Assembly (NCBI GenBank): GCA_001579985.1 | Contig: LRSR01009654.1 | Coordinates: 1 to 29,349 of the forward strand | DNA from: Hypsibius dujardini | Taxonomy: Eukaryota; Tardigrada; Eutardigrada; Parachela; Hypsibiidae | Reading direction: 5' to 3' | Length of the DNA stretch: 29,349 bases | Translations under genes and position numbers: made by a program | Shown here: piece by piece, positions 1 through 8,034 of the stretch | Layout: every line of letters starts with the position of its first letter | How positions within the stretch are numbered: the stretch's first letter is position 1 | Notes under the pieces: generated by a model | The model's database searches: none | Seen by the model: the letters and a program-made list of their open reading frames with translations, nothing else | Told to the model about the DNA's origin: nothing

Positions 1-30
1 GGGCCACAACTTGCATACGTATGTTTTCAG

Positions 31-2569
31 ACGATGTGGCATTCAGCAGATCCACTCCTCGATCTCTGTACGGCCTCTACACCGTGTGGTTCTTCATGGT
101 GACAGTTGTCGGGGCGGTGGTCTGTTCTCTTCTCCCATCTTACCTCACGGTATCCACGACGCAACTTCCGTTCACCGACCTCCAGTCGTTCCAACGGTCC
201 GGTTACAAGCTCCTGGGACCGCCGTTGGCGTTTAAAATACTGAATGTGCGTCTCTATAAACACTCAGCTTAATCATTGTTGCTTGAAGCAGTGGGCACAC
301 ACGATTCCATGGCTCCCATAAATAAGGTCCGCATGGGCTCGTTTAAAGTTTTGACACTACAAACCCTATTTCGAAATTCGATTTGGAATCTTTCTTGAAT
401 ATCAGGGAACGGAATTACGAGCCAGTTTCAATTTCACCAGAGAACGTCAGAGCCACATTTCAGAAATGACCCATAACCTCGCCCCCTTGCTATCAAAAAA
501 TATTCTGCCATAGTCGATTGATTCCAAATTGAGTTTGGAGAAAGAGAATGTCAAACATCTTAAAATCAAGTTTTGTAAAAAACTGTAAAAACTTTGTGTT
601 TTACAGTCCTTACAGTTTTCAAAGAGGAAATCACTTTAGTCCCACCCTTTCCCACCCATTCACTATAGTTCCACCCTTTTCACTATGGTCCCACCCTTTT
701 ATTTTTTTTAATTGAAATACAATAAAAATGATTTTCAAGACGTTACCAGGATACTTGATTATTCATAAGATATATTAGTGATTGATGGAATGATTGATAT
801 CCGAGAGCCAAACAATTTCCAACAGTAATTTATTAGTACTCTAACTTTAATATCGAGTCAAAACGAGTGAGAGTGGCAGTTCAGTCGCAGATGACGGGGA
901 CCGCTCAGATGACAAAGAAGCTATTTCCGACTCGGAACAGACAGACTCCCAAGAAGCGGAGCACCTTTACCAACCAAAGATATCGGCAGCGAAAGATCTC
1001 AAAAACCGGTTTGCTTCATATGCTGATTGGGAAACTGACTTTCTACCATAATCTTGTAACCGCTAAAACAATCCTTATTTAGTCTCGTGGTGTTTGATGT
1101 TATCTGTAATAAATCAAGAACAGCCATCCGTTCCATTATTCAATTTTATTTAAACTAAAAAACGAAAAGGGTGGAACTATAGTAAAAAGGGTGGGAAAAG
1201 GGTGGGAAAAGGGTGGTACCCTTTCAAAAAATCAAACCTCTGGTGTTTTCAGGACTTGAATATTTTGCCAAACAAAGGTTTCTGAGCCGTGATGATGAAA
1301 TAAATTATATTATTTATCAAACCGAAATCAAACTCCACACGGCCACGCCACCATATGTTTCAAAATGATCAGGAACAAGAAGCCGAATTTGGATTTAGTT
1401 TTGGAAAATGCATTTTATCTCTGAGCTCGCCCCCTGGCCCTTACCATGAGGGGGGGGAGGAAGGGGAAGGGGTCCTGGTTACAATTTGTAAGGACCCTAT
1501 AAATGAGCCCCTGAATGAGGATGAGCAACCGTGTCACCGTTTCTTCAGTTCACCCGTTTCAATATTGTTCCCACTATTTTAATGAAAACAATTGAAGGAC
1601 ATATTAACTATTTTAAAATTGTTTGTCTAAATATTTTGAAATAACATTAACAAACAAAATGATGTATTAATAATACTATAGACACAGTCAACGACAAGAT
1701 CGAGTACACTGCAGGGTCCGGGGCATGGGTAAAAGGGCGGAGCATGGGGTTGTCAAGTGATTGATTGTTTGATTGTTTGAAAATTACCCCTGCCCCGCCC
1801 CTTTTGACCATTCCCCGGACCCTCCAACGAACTCAATCTTGTCGTTGACTGTAGGCTGCATTGTCAATAATGTTCGGAGTAGAGGTTCTTCTTCTGGGAT
1901 TATTATGAGTGAGAAAAGAAGTGGATATTTTAATTCCATTTAGGAAAGCTCCGAATCGGTTAGAAAAACATTGGCCAATGAGATCCAAGTAGTTCCGCTG
2001 GAACAGGAAAAATTCTTCGACTGCGCGAACCGAGATGAGCTCCTCCATGGCGAGTCTCTGCAGAAAACAGCTTTCGCAAACGTCGCTGGCCTATCGCACC
2101 TCAGTCCACGCTGCCAGACCTCAGTTATCGCGGTGTCCCATTTGGCCCACATCTTCATCGCGACATTCTTCACGACAAAACAATCGCATTTGCGTAATAA
2201 TTTCACGAGAGAGTAAGGAAACCTTAGGAGAATACGTTTGGAAAAGAAAAAAACAAAAGGAAAATTGTTCATTTTTAACCTCCTCGTTTTGTCTCCAACC
2301 TCTCCAGGTATCTCGTCCTCCAGGAGCACGGTCTGGTCCAGCACCTAGACACTTTGCAGTACTACGATATTTTTCGAAAAACCGGCTTCACCGTTCAGCA
2401 GGCTCAACGATGTCAGAGAAAAGCCTTTGTTTCCACCAGTTCCGTTTCACGAAAATCGATCGGCTGGCGTACCCTCGCGTTTGGGTTTTGGTTTTGCGCA
2501 GCTTCCGCGGGAGTTTCTGTTTTGATTTTGGTGATTGAACGAATGATAATTATCCTACAAAACTCATGA
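31..2569 (+). CDS. Ionotropic receptor / iGluR-like channel, 3' part of gene (three exons, 5' end outside window)
   Basis: Three exons join in frame: 31-245 (after acceptor ttttcag, donor GTGCGT), 1944-2212 (acceptor catttag, donor GTAAGG) and 2308-2569 (acceptor ctccag), ending in TGA. The first exon encodes a hydrophobic segment like the iGluR/IR M3 helix (VWFFMVTVVGAVVCSLLPSY), followed by LTV and the Pro-Phe-x-Asp-Leu start of ligand-binding lobe S2. Exon two continues S2 and exon three holds the S2 end and an M4-like helix (FGFWFCAASAGVSVLILVIE) near the C terminus. This order matches the second half of ionotropic glutamate and IR chemosensory channels. The N-terminal part, lobe S1 and the pore loop lie left of the window. 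The 1.7-kb first intron holds an inverted-repeat element and a foldback; the second intron is 95 nt. The subclass (IR versus classical iGluR) is not resolved, though the divergent M3 favours IR. Confidence 0.72.
246..640. other. Intron sequence of the IR gene, no gene seen
   Basis: AT-rich sequence between the first IR exon and the inverted-repeat element. It contains one degenerate copy (about 440-545) of a dispersed sequence also seen near 13230 and 17670. No coding signal was found. Confidence 0.5.
641..1217. mobile_element. Non-autonomous DNA transposon with long, internally repeated terminal inverted repeats
   Basis: The left arm (641-700) consists of repeated CCCACCCTTT blocks with CACTATAGTTCCACCC. 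The right arm (1165-1217) is the reverse complement, with GGGTGGAACTATAG and three GGGTGGGAAAA blocks. Both arms give way to A/T-rich interior sequence. The total length is about 577 bp. The arms identify a TIR-bearing element inserted in the IR intron. No clear target-site duplication was found, so the superfamily is not assigned. Confidence 0.7.
869..1051 (+). other. Short acidic open frame inside the inverted-repeat element
   Basis: Sixty codons run open to a TAA at 1051. They encode an acidic, Ser/Asp/Glu-rich stretch followed by a more ordered end (AAKDLKNRFASYADWETDFL). There is no start codon in frame after the upstream stop at 848. It could be the remaining tail of a transposase carried by the parent element, or chance. 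I do not recognise the family. Confidence 0.25.
1218..1683. other. Intron sequence, no feature
   Basis: Sequence between the inverted-repeat element and the foldback. A G-run near 1449-1470 and a short open frame are present, but nothing recognisable. Confidence 0.45.
1684..1853. repeat. Foldback (hairpin) element
   Basis: Arms 1684-1760 and about 1776-1853 are near-perfect reverse complements. The outer 15 bases are acagtcaacgacaag and cttgtcgttgactgt, and both arms carry GGGTCCGGGG and an (A)AAAGGGGCGG block. The short centre holds attgattgtttg repeats. It lies about 90 bp upstream of IR exon two. Confidence 0.7.
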
Positions 2570-3416
2570 GGAACTCGCGAGCCTATTTATACCAAAAACA
2601 ATTGAGTAAAATAAATACATACGGTACGTTAAAAATCTGATCTCTACTGTCCGAGGGGGAAGGGGCATTGATGTCGCCGTGTAGCTCAAAATAATGTGTC
2701 TAAGGGTTTACGGCCAAAGGGACTGAAATTTCAGTTTTTCGGTACATTTGCAAAATTGCATATCATTTGGACTGCTCCAATGGACCATCTTTTCCAGGTG
2801 CGCGAATCAAATCAAACCCAGCTGTAAAATTAGCGCAGGAGTTAAAAACCTTGGCTACGACAAAAAGTAGTAGCAAATAAAATTCCAACTTTCGGAGTTT
2901 GATCCGCAGAGCCAACTCACCTAGAAAAAGATTCCCACCGGTAGCTCCTCCGGAAGTTCCTTGAGTCGAGCTTCCCCTAGTTACGGGTTCGGGACATCGG
3001 TCCCCAGAGAGAGAGTCGTTTCAACGGCGGATTGTCTAAGAGGATGCAAAGAAATTGACCATGTTTTAATTCTGCGTTGATGTCTCACCGAATCGTGATA
3101 CAACAAAAATTGCCGGATAGCAACTAAAAATGAGGCTTTGCTGATATCGTTTGGATCATATATTTTTCACGACTTTTGTGGTATTTCATTCAAGAACACT
3201 AGAATCCTTGTACTTGAGTTAAGTCTGGTTCGAATTGGCAAGCGGGGCAATGCCTGTGCGTTTTCTGGAAAGCCCTCCCTTTAGCCGAATTATGGAATAA
3301 CTGTCCAAACTATTTCCAAGTAAAATAAATTTTATGGAACCATTTCTTTGCTGTTTTGCCCGAAATGGGCTGGATTTTCTTTCTCAGCTTTGCATTTAAA
3401 ATTTCGAGAAATTGTC
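2434..3416. repeat. Duplicated segment: IR 3' end plus downstream flank (copy 1)
   Basis: Bases 2434-2720 (the end of the IR last exon plus its 3' flank) reappear at 15097-15385. Bases from about 2738 to 3121 reappear at about 10757-11235, and bases 3207-3416 reappear at about 12322-12508. Shared landmarks include agcttcccctagttacggg, cggcggattgtctaa and ggaataactgtccaaacta. The segment is therefore a segmental duplication or a long dispersed repeat whose copies are broken up elsewhere in the window. Apart from the exon end, no coding capacity is visible. Confidence 0.8.
2610..2615 (+). promoter_or_regulatory. Poly(A) signal of the IR gene
   Basis: AATAAA lies 41 nt after the stop codon of the IR last exon. 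In the truncated copy near 15280 the same site reads AATAAC. Confidence 0.5.
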
Positions 3417-3437
3417 AGCTTTGCATTTGACTACAGA

Positions 3438-3638
3438 CAGTGGCGCGCCGAGCTTTGGTTTGAGGGGGGTGTTTTTTATTGTATCCGAAATATTTCCGAT
3501 AGAACGTAAGGGGGGGGGAGTATTGCATGACAATTCTCAATCATAGTCTTTTTCTCTAATGGGGGACCCTTGGGGCACTTTTTTGACTTTCGAGGGGGGT
3601 TGTAGATCAACGAATCACCCCCCCTCGGCGCGCCACTG
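3438..3638. mobile_element. hAT-type MITE with perfect 8-bp target duplication
   Basis: The 201-bp element starts CAGTGGCGCGCCGAG and ends with the exact reverse complement CTCGGCGCGCCACTG. It is flanked on both sides by ACTACAGA (3430-3437 and 3639-3646). An 8-bp target duplication with CAG-starting ends is the hallmark of hAT elements. The interior is G-run-rich and has no coding capacity, so it is non-autonomous. Confidence 0.9.
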
Positions 3639-3850
3639 ACTACAGATCTCTGTATTTGTTTCTCTGTATTTGATTATTAATTTGTATTTACTTCGCATTT
3701 TCTGTTTAACACTGAGTATCCCAGAATAGTTGTTTTTTTCTTCATAACTTTTCAAACGGAGTGTTTATTCTTGAGATATTAAGATATAAATATTTGTTGG
3801 AATTGAAATATAAAAATTATGAATAATATCGGAACGAAACAAAGCGCTGA

Positions 3851-4080
3851 GTTGTCCTTAAGAATATTTTGACGCCATCTTACCTGGAATTTAATTTGAC
3901 ATCGATTGATGAAAGCAATTTTTTTTCCGTAACCGAAGGGCGGAGCTACGCTTACGGGATGATCATGCAAACAATCTCGTTTACAGCCTTTAATTTCCGG
4001 TGTGAGATTGTACCTGTCACTCCTCCCATCGATCCTCTGACAAAAACTGTTATCGTCAATTTATTTCAAATTAATTCGAC
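3851..4080 (+). CDS. Isolated exon resembling lobe S1 of an ionotropic receptor (uncertain)
   Basis: An open frame with no stop from 3851 to a possible donor at 4081 (GTAGGA) encodes a Pro-Ser-Tyr start, a Gly-x-x-Tyr-Ala-Tyr-Gly motif and a following Phe-Asn-Phe segment. This pattern is like the start of the S1 ligand lobe in IRs (PPY ... G ... LNF). It lies 1.3 kb downstream of the complete IR end on the same strand. It could be the start of a second IR gene or a stranded fragment. No convincing partner exons follow, and the start site or acceptor is not clear. The identification rests on a short pattern only. Confidence 0.33.
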
Positions 4081-4275
4081 GTAGGATTGCGTCAAACAAT
4101 GTTAATTCAATATTTCTTAGTAATGCGCTGCTGTACAGTGACAGTCAGGGAAGTCGGCCGGCATATTGCCCGTGCTTTCTAAATTCTGCAATAAGGCTAC
4201 CGCAACAACGTTCTCGGAGCCATGAGTTTGAATTACATTTTCATAATCATCATAATCAGCAATCAGTTTTTACAG

Positions 4276-4456
4276 ACGAGAAGGACGACCGCCGGGGGTG
4301 TATTTGGTTCAAGCAGGAAGCTCGTCTTGGTCAAAATTGATTCAAACTCCGGCCATGACCGTACAGACAGACGCGTGCATTTATTGTCACTCACTCCGGG
4401 ACGCTTCGTGCCCCTCGGGTCCGAAAACCATCCCTGGTATTTGCACGACTGGTTGT
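4276..4456 (+). CDS. Cysteine-rich exon, possible Ly6/quiver-type domain (uncertain)
   Basis: After acceptor tttttacag, an open frame to a good donor (GTAAGG at 4457) encodes ACIYCHSLRDASC followed by two more cysteines. The spacing Cys-x2-Cys-x-Ser-x2-Asp-x2-Cys matches the first loop of Ly6/uPAR and quiver-type three-finger proteins, which are usually GPI-anchored surface proteins. Just upstream, an ATG at 4222 opens a hydrophobic signal-like stretch (MSLNYIFIIIIISNQ), but it is one base out of frame with the cysteine frame. The gene is therefore either broken or spliced in a way I cannot resolve. No later exon with the remaining cysteines was found. Confidence 0.35.
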
Positions 4457-4597
4457 AAGGCTCCGCATCAGCTAACTGTGACTCACAAGAGATTTTATTA
4501 AAAGGCCTAATTCAAAAAATTCAGGCATTTATTTTTCCCCGGTAGCTGGACCCTAATAATGATCTGATATTGATTATAATTTTATACGTTCCCGAAT

Positions 4598-4825
4598 TTA
4601 TAAAATTCGGCGAAGTCTAAAAAGTCTGGTCGATTTTCCTTCTGCTTTAGGTAGTTGATTAATTGATTGATTGCACTTTCTCTGCACCCGATATTAGCAC
4701 ACAGCTCGAGCCAGCCAATCAAGAAATCAATCAAACCTCGCGATGAAGAGAAAGTGAAGCCAATCAATTAATCGCCTAAAGCAATAGGAATTTCGAGTCT
4801 CTTCAGACTTAGCCGAATTTTATAA
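4598..4825. repeat. Foldback element of about 228 bp
   Basis: The two halves are reverse complements. The left starts ttataaaattcgg and the right ends ccgaattttataa. Internal landmarks (aagtct, ctgctttaggt, gattaattgattg, cactttctct) are mirrored in order. Mismatches of roughly 15-20 percent suggest it is not recent. Like the element at 1684 it contains attgattg repeats. Confidence 0.7.
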
Positions 4826-5311
4826 GCTCGAGAAGATAGCTTATGGAAGGGTGGAGGGGTGGTGAGGGAGGGGCAAGCGCCTCAGGCGATTTTTTTTCGA
4901 TGTACCTCCCGCTTACTGGTATTTTTTTGTTTTCAAGAAAAGGAAAATGGTAAAAGGGGAGTATTACCTTACTTTTTTTAATTTGAAAAATTTGGTAAGA
5001 GAGGAGTTTTACCCTCTTTCTTCGTTTTCGCCGCCGGGGGGGGGGCAATGCCTGCTTGCCACCTTTGCGCCACTGATTGCTCCCCAGCAATTTTTCATTT
5101 TTTATTCCATTTTACTTGTCGCGGTGGCAAAAATGCCCTTCCCCCTCAAAAAGTCCGTAACGCCTTCGGATCATACTGATCTATGAACGTAAGATTTTAC
5201 TCATAGTACGGCAATGGCAAGTATTTTGCTTGTCGTAAAAGCGTGATAGGTTTATCAAAATACGGAGCGCGCACTGTCCGTACTGGAAGAAGAATAAATT
5301 TAAATCTCACA
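4826..5311. other. Intergenic, G-rich and T-rich stretches
   Basis: The stretch contains G-runs near 4846-4872 and 5032-5046. It also contains a TTTATT at 5101-5106 that could serve as the poly(A) signal of the - strand kinase ending at 5312. A sequence near 5072 (gcgccactg) looks like one hAT end but has no partner. Confidence 0.4.
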
Positions 5312-6378
5312 TTAGTCGCTTCTCTGCTGCGGAGCAGGCGGCACTGGCATTTGTGACATGATCGTCAGAGCACCTTCTAGGGCTGCAGCTGTGAGTCGCT
5401 CGGATGGGTCGTTCCTCAGACAACTCTCCACAATTAGGCTTAATCCTGGGCGAAGGATCTCCTGAGCGGTCGACTGGTCAGGATGGGCACCGTTCTTCAC
5501 TTGGCTGTAGAAAACATGGGGCCTGCCCCAGTCCACAGTCAGAGGAGCGTTCTCCGCCGAGTGAAACTGAACGTGACCTTGTCCCAGCATCTCTAACACC
5601 GTACAGCCGACACTCCAAATATCACTGGCTCGTCCAATTTCCGTCGATAGCACCTGGTCCGCAGCGTCATGTTCAAAAGTGTACCTCAGTATCTCAGGTG
5701 ACATGTGGCTCAGGGTCCCCTCTTTCACATCTAAACCCCAGGTATCAGTTCGTCCCTGCTTCAAGATAACAAGTCGCTCCATGTCGCCGAGTCTGCAGGC
5801 AGACTTATCACCGGTTAGGAATATGTTGTCTCCTTTGATATCACCGTGGAATATGGGTAGCTTGAGTTCATGCAAATAGCGCACGGCCGACGTAATTTGC
5901 TGAAGGAACTTGAACACTTTGCTCTCCGGTAGCAAACGCGCTTGAGAGTATTCATGTAGAGTACCACCTTCACGGAAGCAGAATGACGAGATTATCCTGT
6001 TTTATCATAGATCAATCAAATGCATAAACACTTACCAGGGTATAATTCCATGAGCACTGCAGTTTTAGGCTTTCGCGATTCGGTTCCGTATACGCCGCGG
6101 GGAAGCTCACCGACAGCTAAGTATTTGACCACCGACGAATGCTCTAGATCTAGAAGTTGGGTCTTTATTTCATTCGTGATGGTGTCCAGATTTAAGACCT
6201 TCAAAGCTAAAGGCACGTTGAATGATTCCAAACCGGGGTGTCCATTATTATCTGCAAGGACAGACAATACGGTCCCAAACGTGCCATAACCGATTTCTTT
6301 GAGAACACAGAAGGGCAACTCTCGTGACGCAGAATGAGGAGTTGCTGAGTACAATAGAAACGGCTTAACGGATCCCAT
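5312..6378 (-). CDS. MAP3K-like protein kinase, single domain, 332 aa
   Basis: Two exons, 6378-6036 and 5967-5312, are separated by a 68-nt GT-AG intron in phase 1 (donor GTAAGTG). The start is the first ATG (ACAATGG context); an earlier in-frame codon is only GTG. Almost the whole protein is a kinase fold: Gly-rich loop GYGTFG (about 30-35), ATP lysine in ALKV (60), catalytic loop HGDIKGDN (155-162), SPE of the activation segment, and SDIWSVGC. The last motif and the glycine-rich hinge point to the STE/MEKK group. Two departures stand out: HRD is HGD and DFG is DME. The catalytic Asp157, Asn162 and metal-binding Asp176 remain, so activity is possible. It is a relative of the larger gene at 8035-10115. 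There is no regulatory domain. Confidence 0.85.
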
Positions 6379-6740
6379 TGTCTTTATTATGATTTTGACG
6401 GTTTGAAGAATCACTCTCTAAAGAGTAGAGGTGTAAGCAGTTCCTGCTCACAGCAGAATTTCACTTCTTCAACAAGGCGCAGACCGTTGCAAGACTGCAG
6501 TTGTCGTTATCTTTATGTAAGTTTATCTTGTGGCTCTATATTTAAACAAGATTGCGAGTGCAGTTCTTGGTGAAAAACTTCGCGAGAAAGCCGAGTTGAA
6601 TAAATCGATGTTCGTGGAGCGTATCAAATTCGGAATTGAATACCAAATCGACAAGGAGGGAAGAAAAACATTGTTTACATACGCTTTAGGGCTCAAAGAC
6701 CAAGTTCGTTACAACACCTGTATACGACTGACCGTACTAT
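6379..6740. other. Upstream of the kinase, one unassigned short open frame
   Basis: A + strand frame (6530-6742) encodes a 70-residue charged peptide. It resembles no family I know and lies partly in what should be the kinase promoter. Nothing else is seen. Confidence 0.35.
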
Positions 6741-6990
6741 AGGAACAGACACACAGACAGATAAACAGACAGGCAAAAAGACGGACAGATACTCAGACAT
6801 TCTGTCAGCTAGACAAAAAGGCAGAAAGGCAGACATACAGACATACAGAGAGTCAGTCAGTCAGACATACAGAGAGTCAGTCAGTCAGACAGACAGATAG
6901 TCAGGCAGGCAGGCAAGCAGAAAGACAGGCAAACGGGCAAGTGGGCAAGGCCAACAGGCAGGCAGACAGGCAGCCAAACAGCCATGCAGA
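6741..6990. repeat. Degenerate (CAGA)n / (CAGG)n microsatellite
   Basis: About 250 bp of imperfect cagacaga, cagtcagtcag and caggcagg repeats. The same motif class recurs in the GPCR and guanylyl cyclase introns. Confidence 0.85.
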
Positions 6991-7117
6991 CAGAATTTAC
7001 TAGCAGAAAACCAAACGGGGAGATAAAACAGTATAGAGGGAAGCAAACTAACGAGGATAATTTTCTCGCTCTGTGAAATCCTGTACTGAAACTTGTGGTC
7101 GTCTACTTGATTACAGC

Positions 7118-7747
7118 CAGAGATGTGCAACTCAGAATCCGGAGTTGAAACAGTTGGAATTGGAGGTGGAGCTGGAGTTGATCTGCGCGGAGTGGGGTTG
7201 TTGTGTTTTATCAAATTTTTGGTCTTGAGATTCCATTTGATTGGTTTATTGTGGAGAGATCAAACGTGGCCCACTAGGCCATAGGCCATGCGCGTTACCT
7301 CGGCTCAGCAACGGGCTGCAGTCTCTTCTGTTCTACCGCGAGGAGCTAAAGCGTTATATCGATTTGCCAGTTGTAGGAACTAGTCCAATTTCTTATTGGA
7401 AGAATTGTATGAAATTTCCTCGATTGAAAAGTGCTGCGATTCGAGCTTTTACGGCCCCTGGTTCCAAAGCCGATATTGAACGCACTTTCAATTTGTGTTG
7501 TAATATGCTCTCTGAACGTCGTCAGCGAACGACGGACGCAAATTTCACAAATTTCCTGATGTGTCGTGTGAACGGTAATTGCAAATAAAAATGTATTTCC
7601 TTTTTTTATTACGTATATCTGATGGGTGGAGGTGGAAAGGAGCTGGAATGAGTTCTTAAGAGGAAAAAAGTGGAGTTAGGATAGTGGAGTTGTGGAAGGA
7701 GTTAGAGTGGAGCTGGAGTTTTCTTTCACTGGAGTTGTCCATCTTTA
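7118..7747 (+). mobile_element. Internally deleted hAT transposon
   Basis: The left end starts CAGAGATGTGCAACTC and the right end is GAGTTGTCCATCTTTA, an imperfect inverted repeat. Flanking 8-bp sequences are attacagc (7110-7117) and atcacagc (7748-7755), a target duplication with one mismatch. Both subterminal regions are packed with GGAGTTG/GGAGCTGGAG repeats. Only the C-terminal part of the transposase remains inside. The single mismatches in the ends and target copy suggest moderate age. Confidence 0.85.
7241..7588 (+). pseudogene. hAT transposase, C-terminal dimerisation region only
   Basis: The useful part (about 7325-7588) carries the hAT C-terminal dimerisation pattern: Glu-Leu-x2-Tyr, Pro-x-Ser-Tyr-Trp, a Phe-Pro-Arg-Leu block, then a Pro-Gly-Ser ... 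Glu-Arg-x-Phe segment and Ser-Glu-Arg-Arg-Gln-Arg. The family's BED finger and catalytic RNase-H-like core are absent, so it cannot transpose itself. The stop codon overlaps an AATAAA (7584-7589), which probably served as the poly(A) signal. The reading frame is otherwise intact. Confidence 0.8.
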
Positions 7748-7963
7748 ATCACAGCGCTTCCTTACCTTCTGCCTCAGATGTTTTGGGGCAGAAATTTATG
7801 CTTAATGATGCGGAAAAGGTCGCCCTCCTGCAGCAATGAGTCACGACAGACGACTCACTAGCGTTTGACGAGAACACAGCTATAATTCTCATTTGCTGTA
7901 CTACAAACATAACAATTCATTTTTAACATGACCTGCTTTTCAAGCGTGCTTGTGATGATCGAT

Positions 7964-7973
7964 TTTATTTATT
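7964..7973 (-). promoter_or_regulatory. Probable poly(A) signal of the tandem kinase gene
   Basis: Two overlapping TTTATT hexamers on the + strand read AATAAA on the - strand, about 65 nt after the stop codon at 8035. Confidence 0.5.
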
Positions 7974-8034
7974 CAGTCTTATGTTGATTTTCCTGAGCCA
8001 GTAGAGCTCCAAAAAATCTTCGCGAATACGTGAA

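Noticed and set aside
3000-3010. ggttcgggac as a possible tRNA B box in the duplicated flank (tRNA-derived SINE)
   Set aside because: There is no matching A box at the right spacing and no cloverleaf. The motif also occurs in only two copies here.
5060-5080. hAT-like end gcgccactg
   Set aside because: No partner end and no matching 8-bp flank were found on the left side.
5404-5769. 121-codon + strand frame
   Set aside because: It is a shadow of the kinase exon on the - strand, which has clear catalytic motifs.
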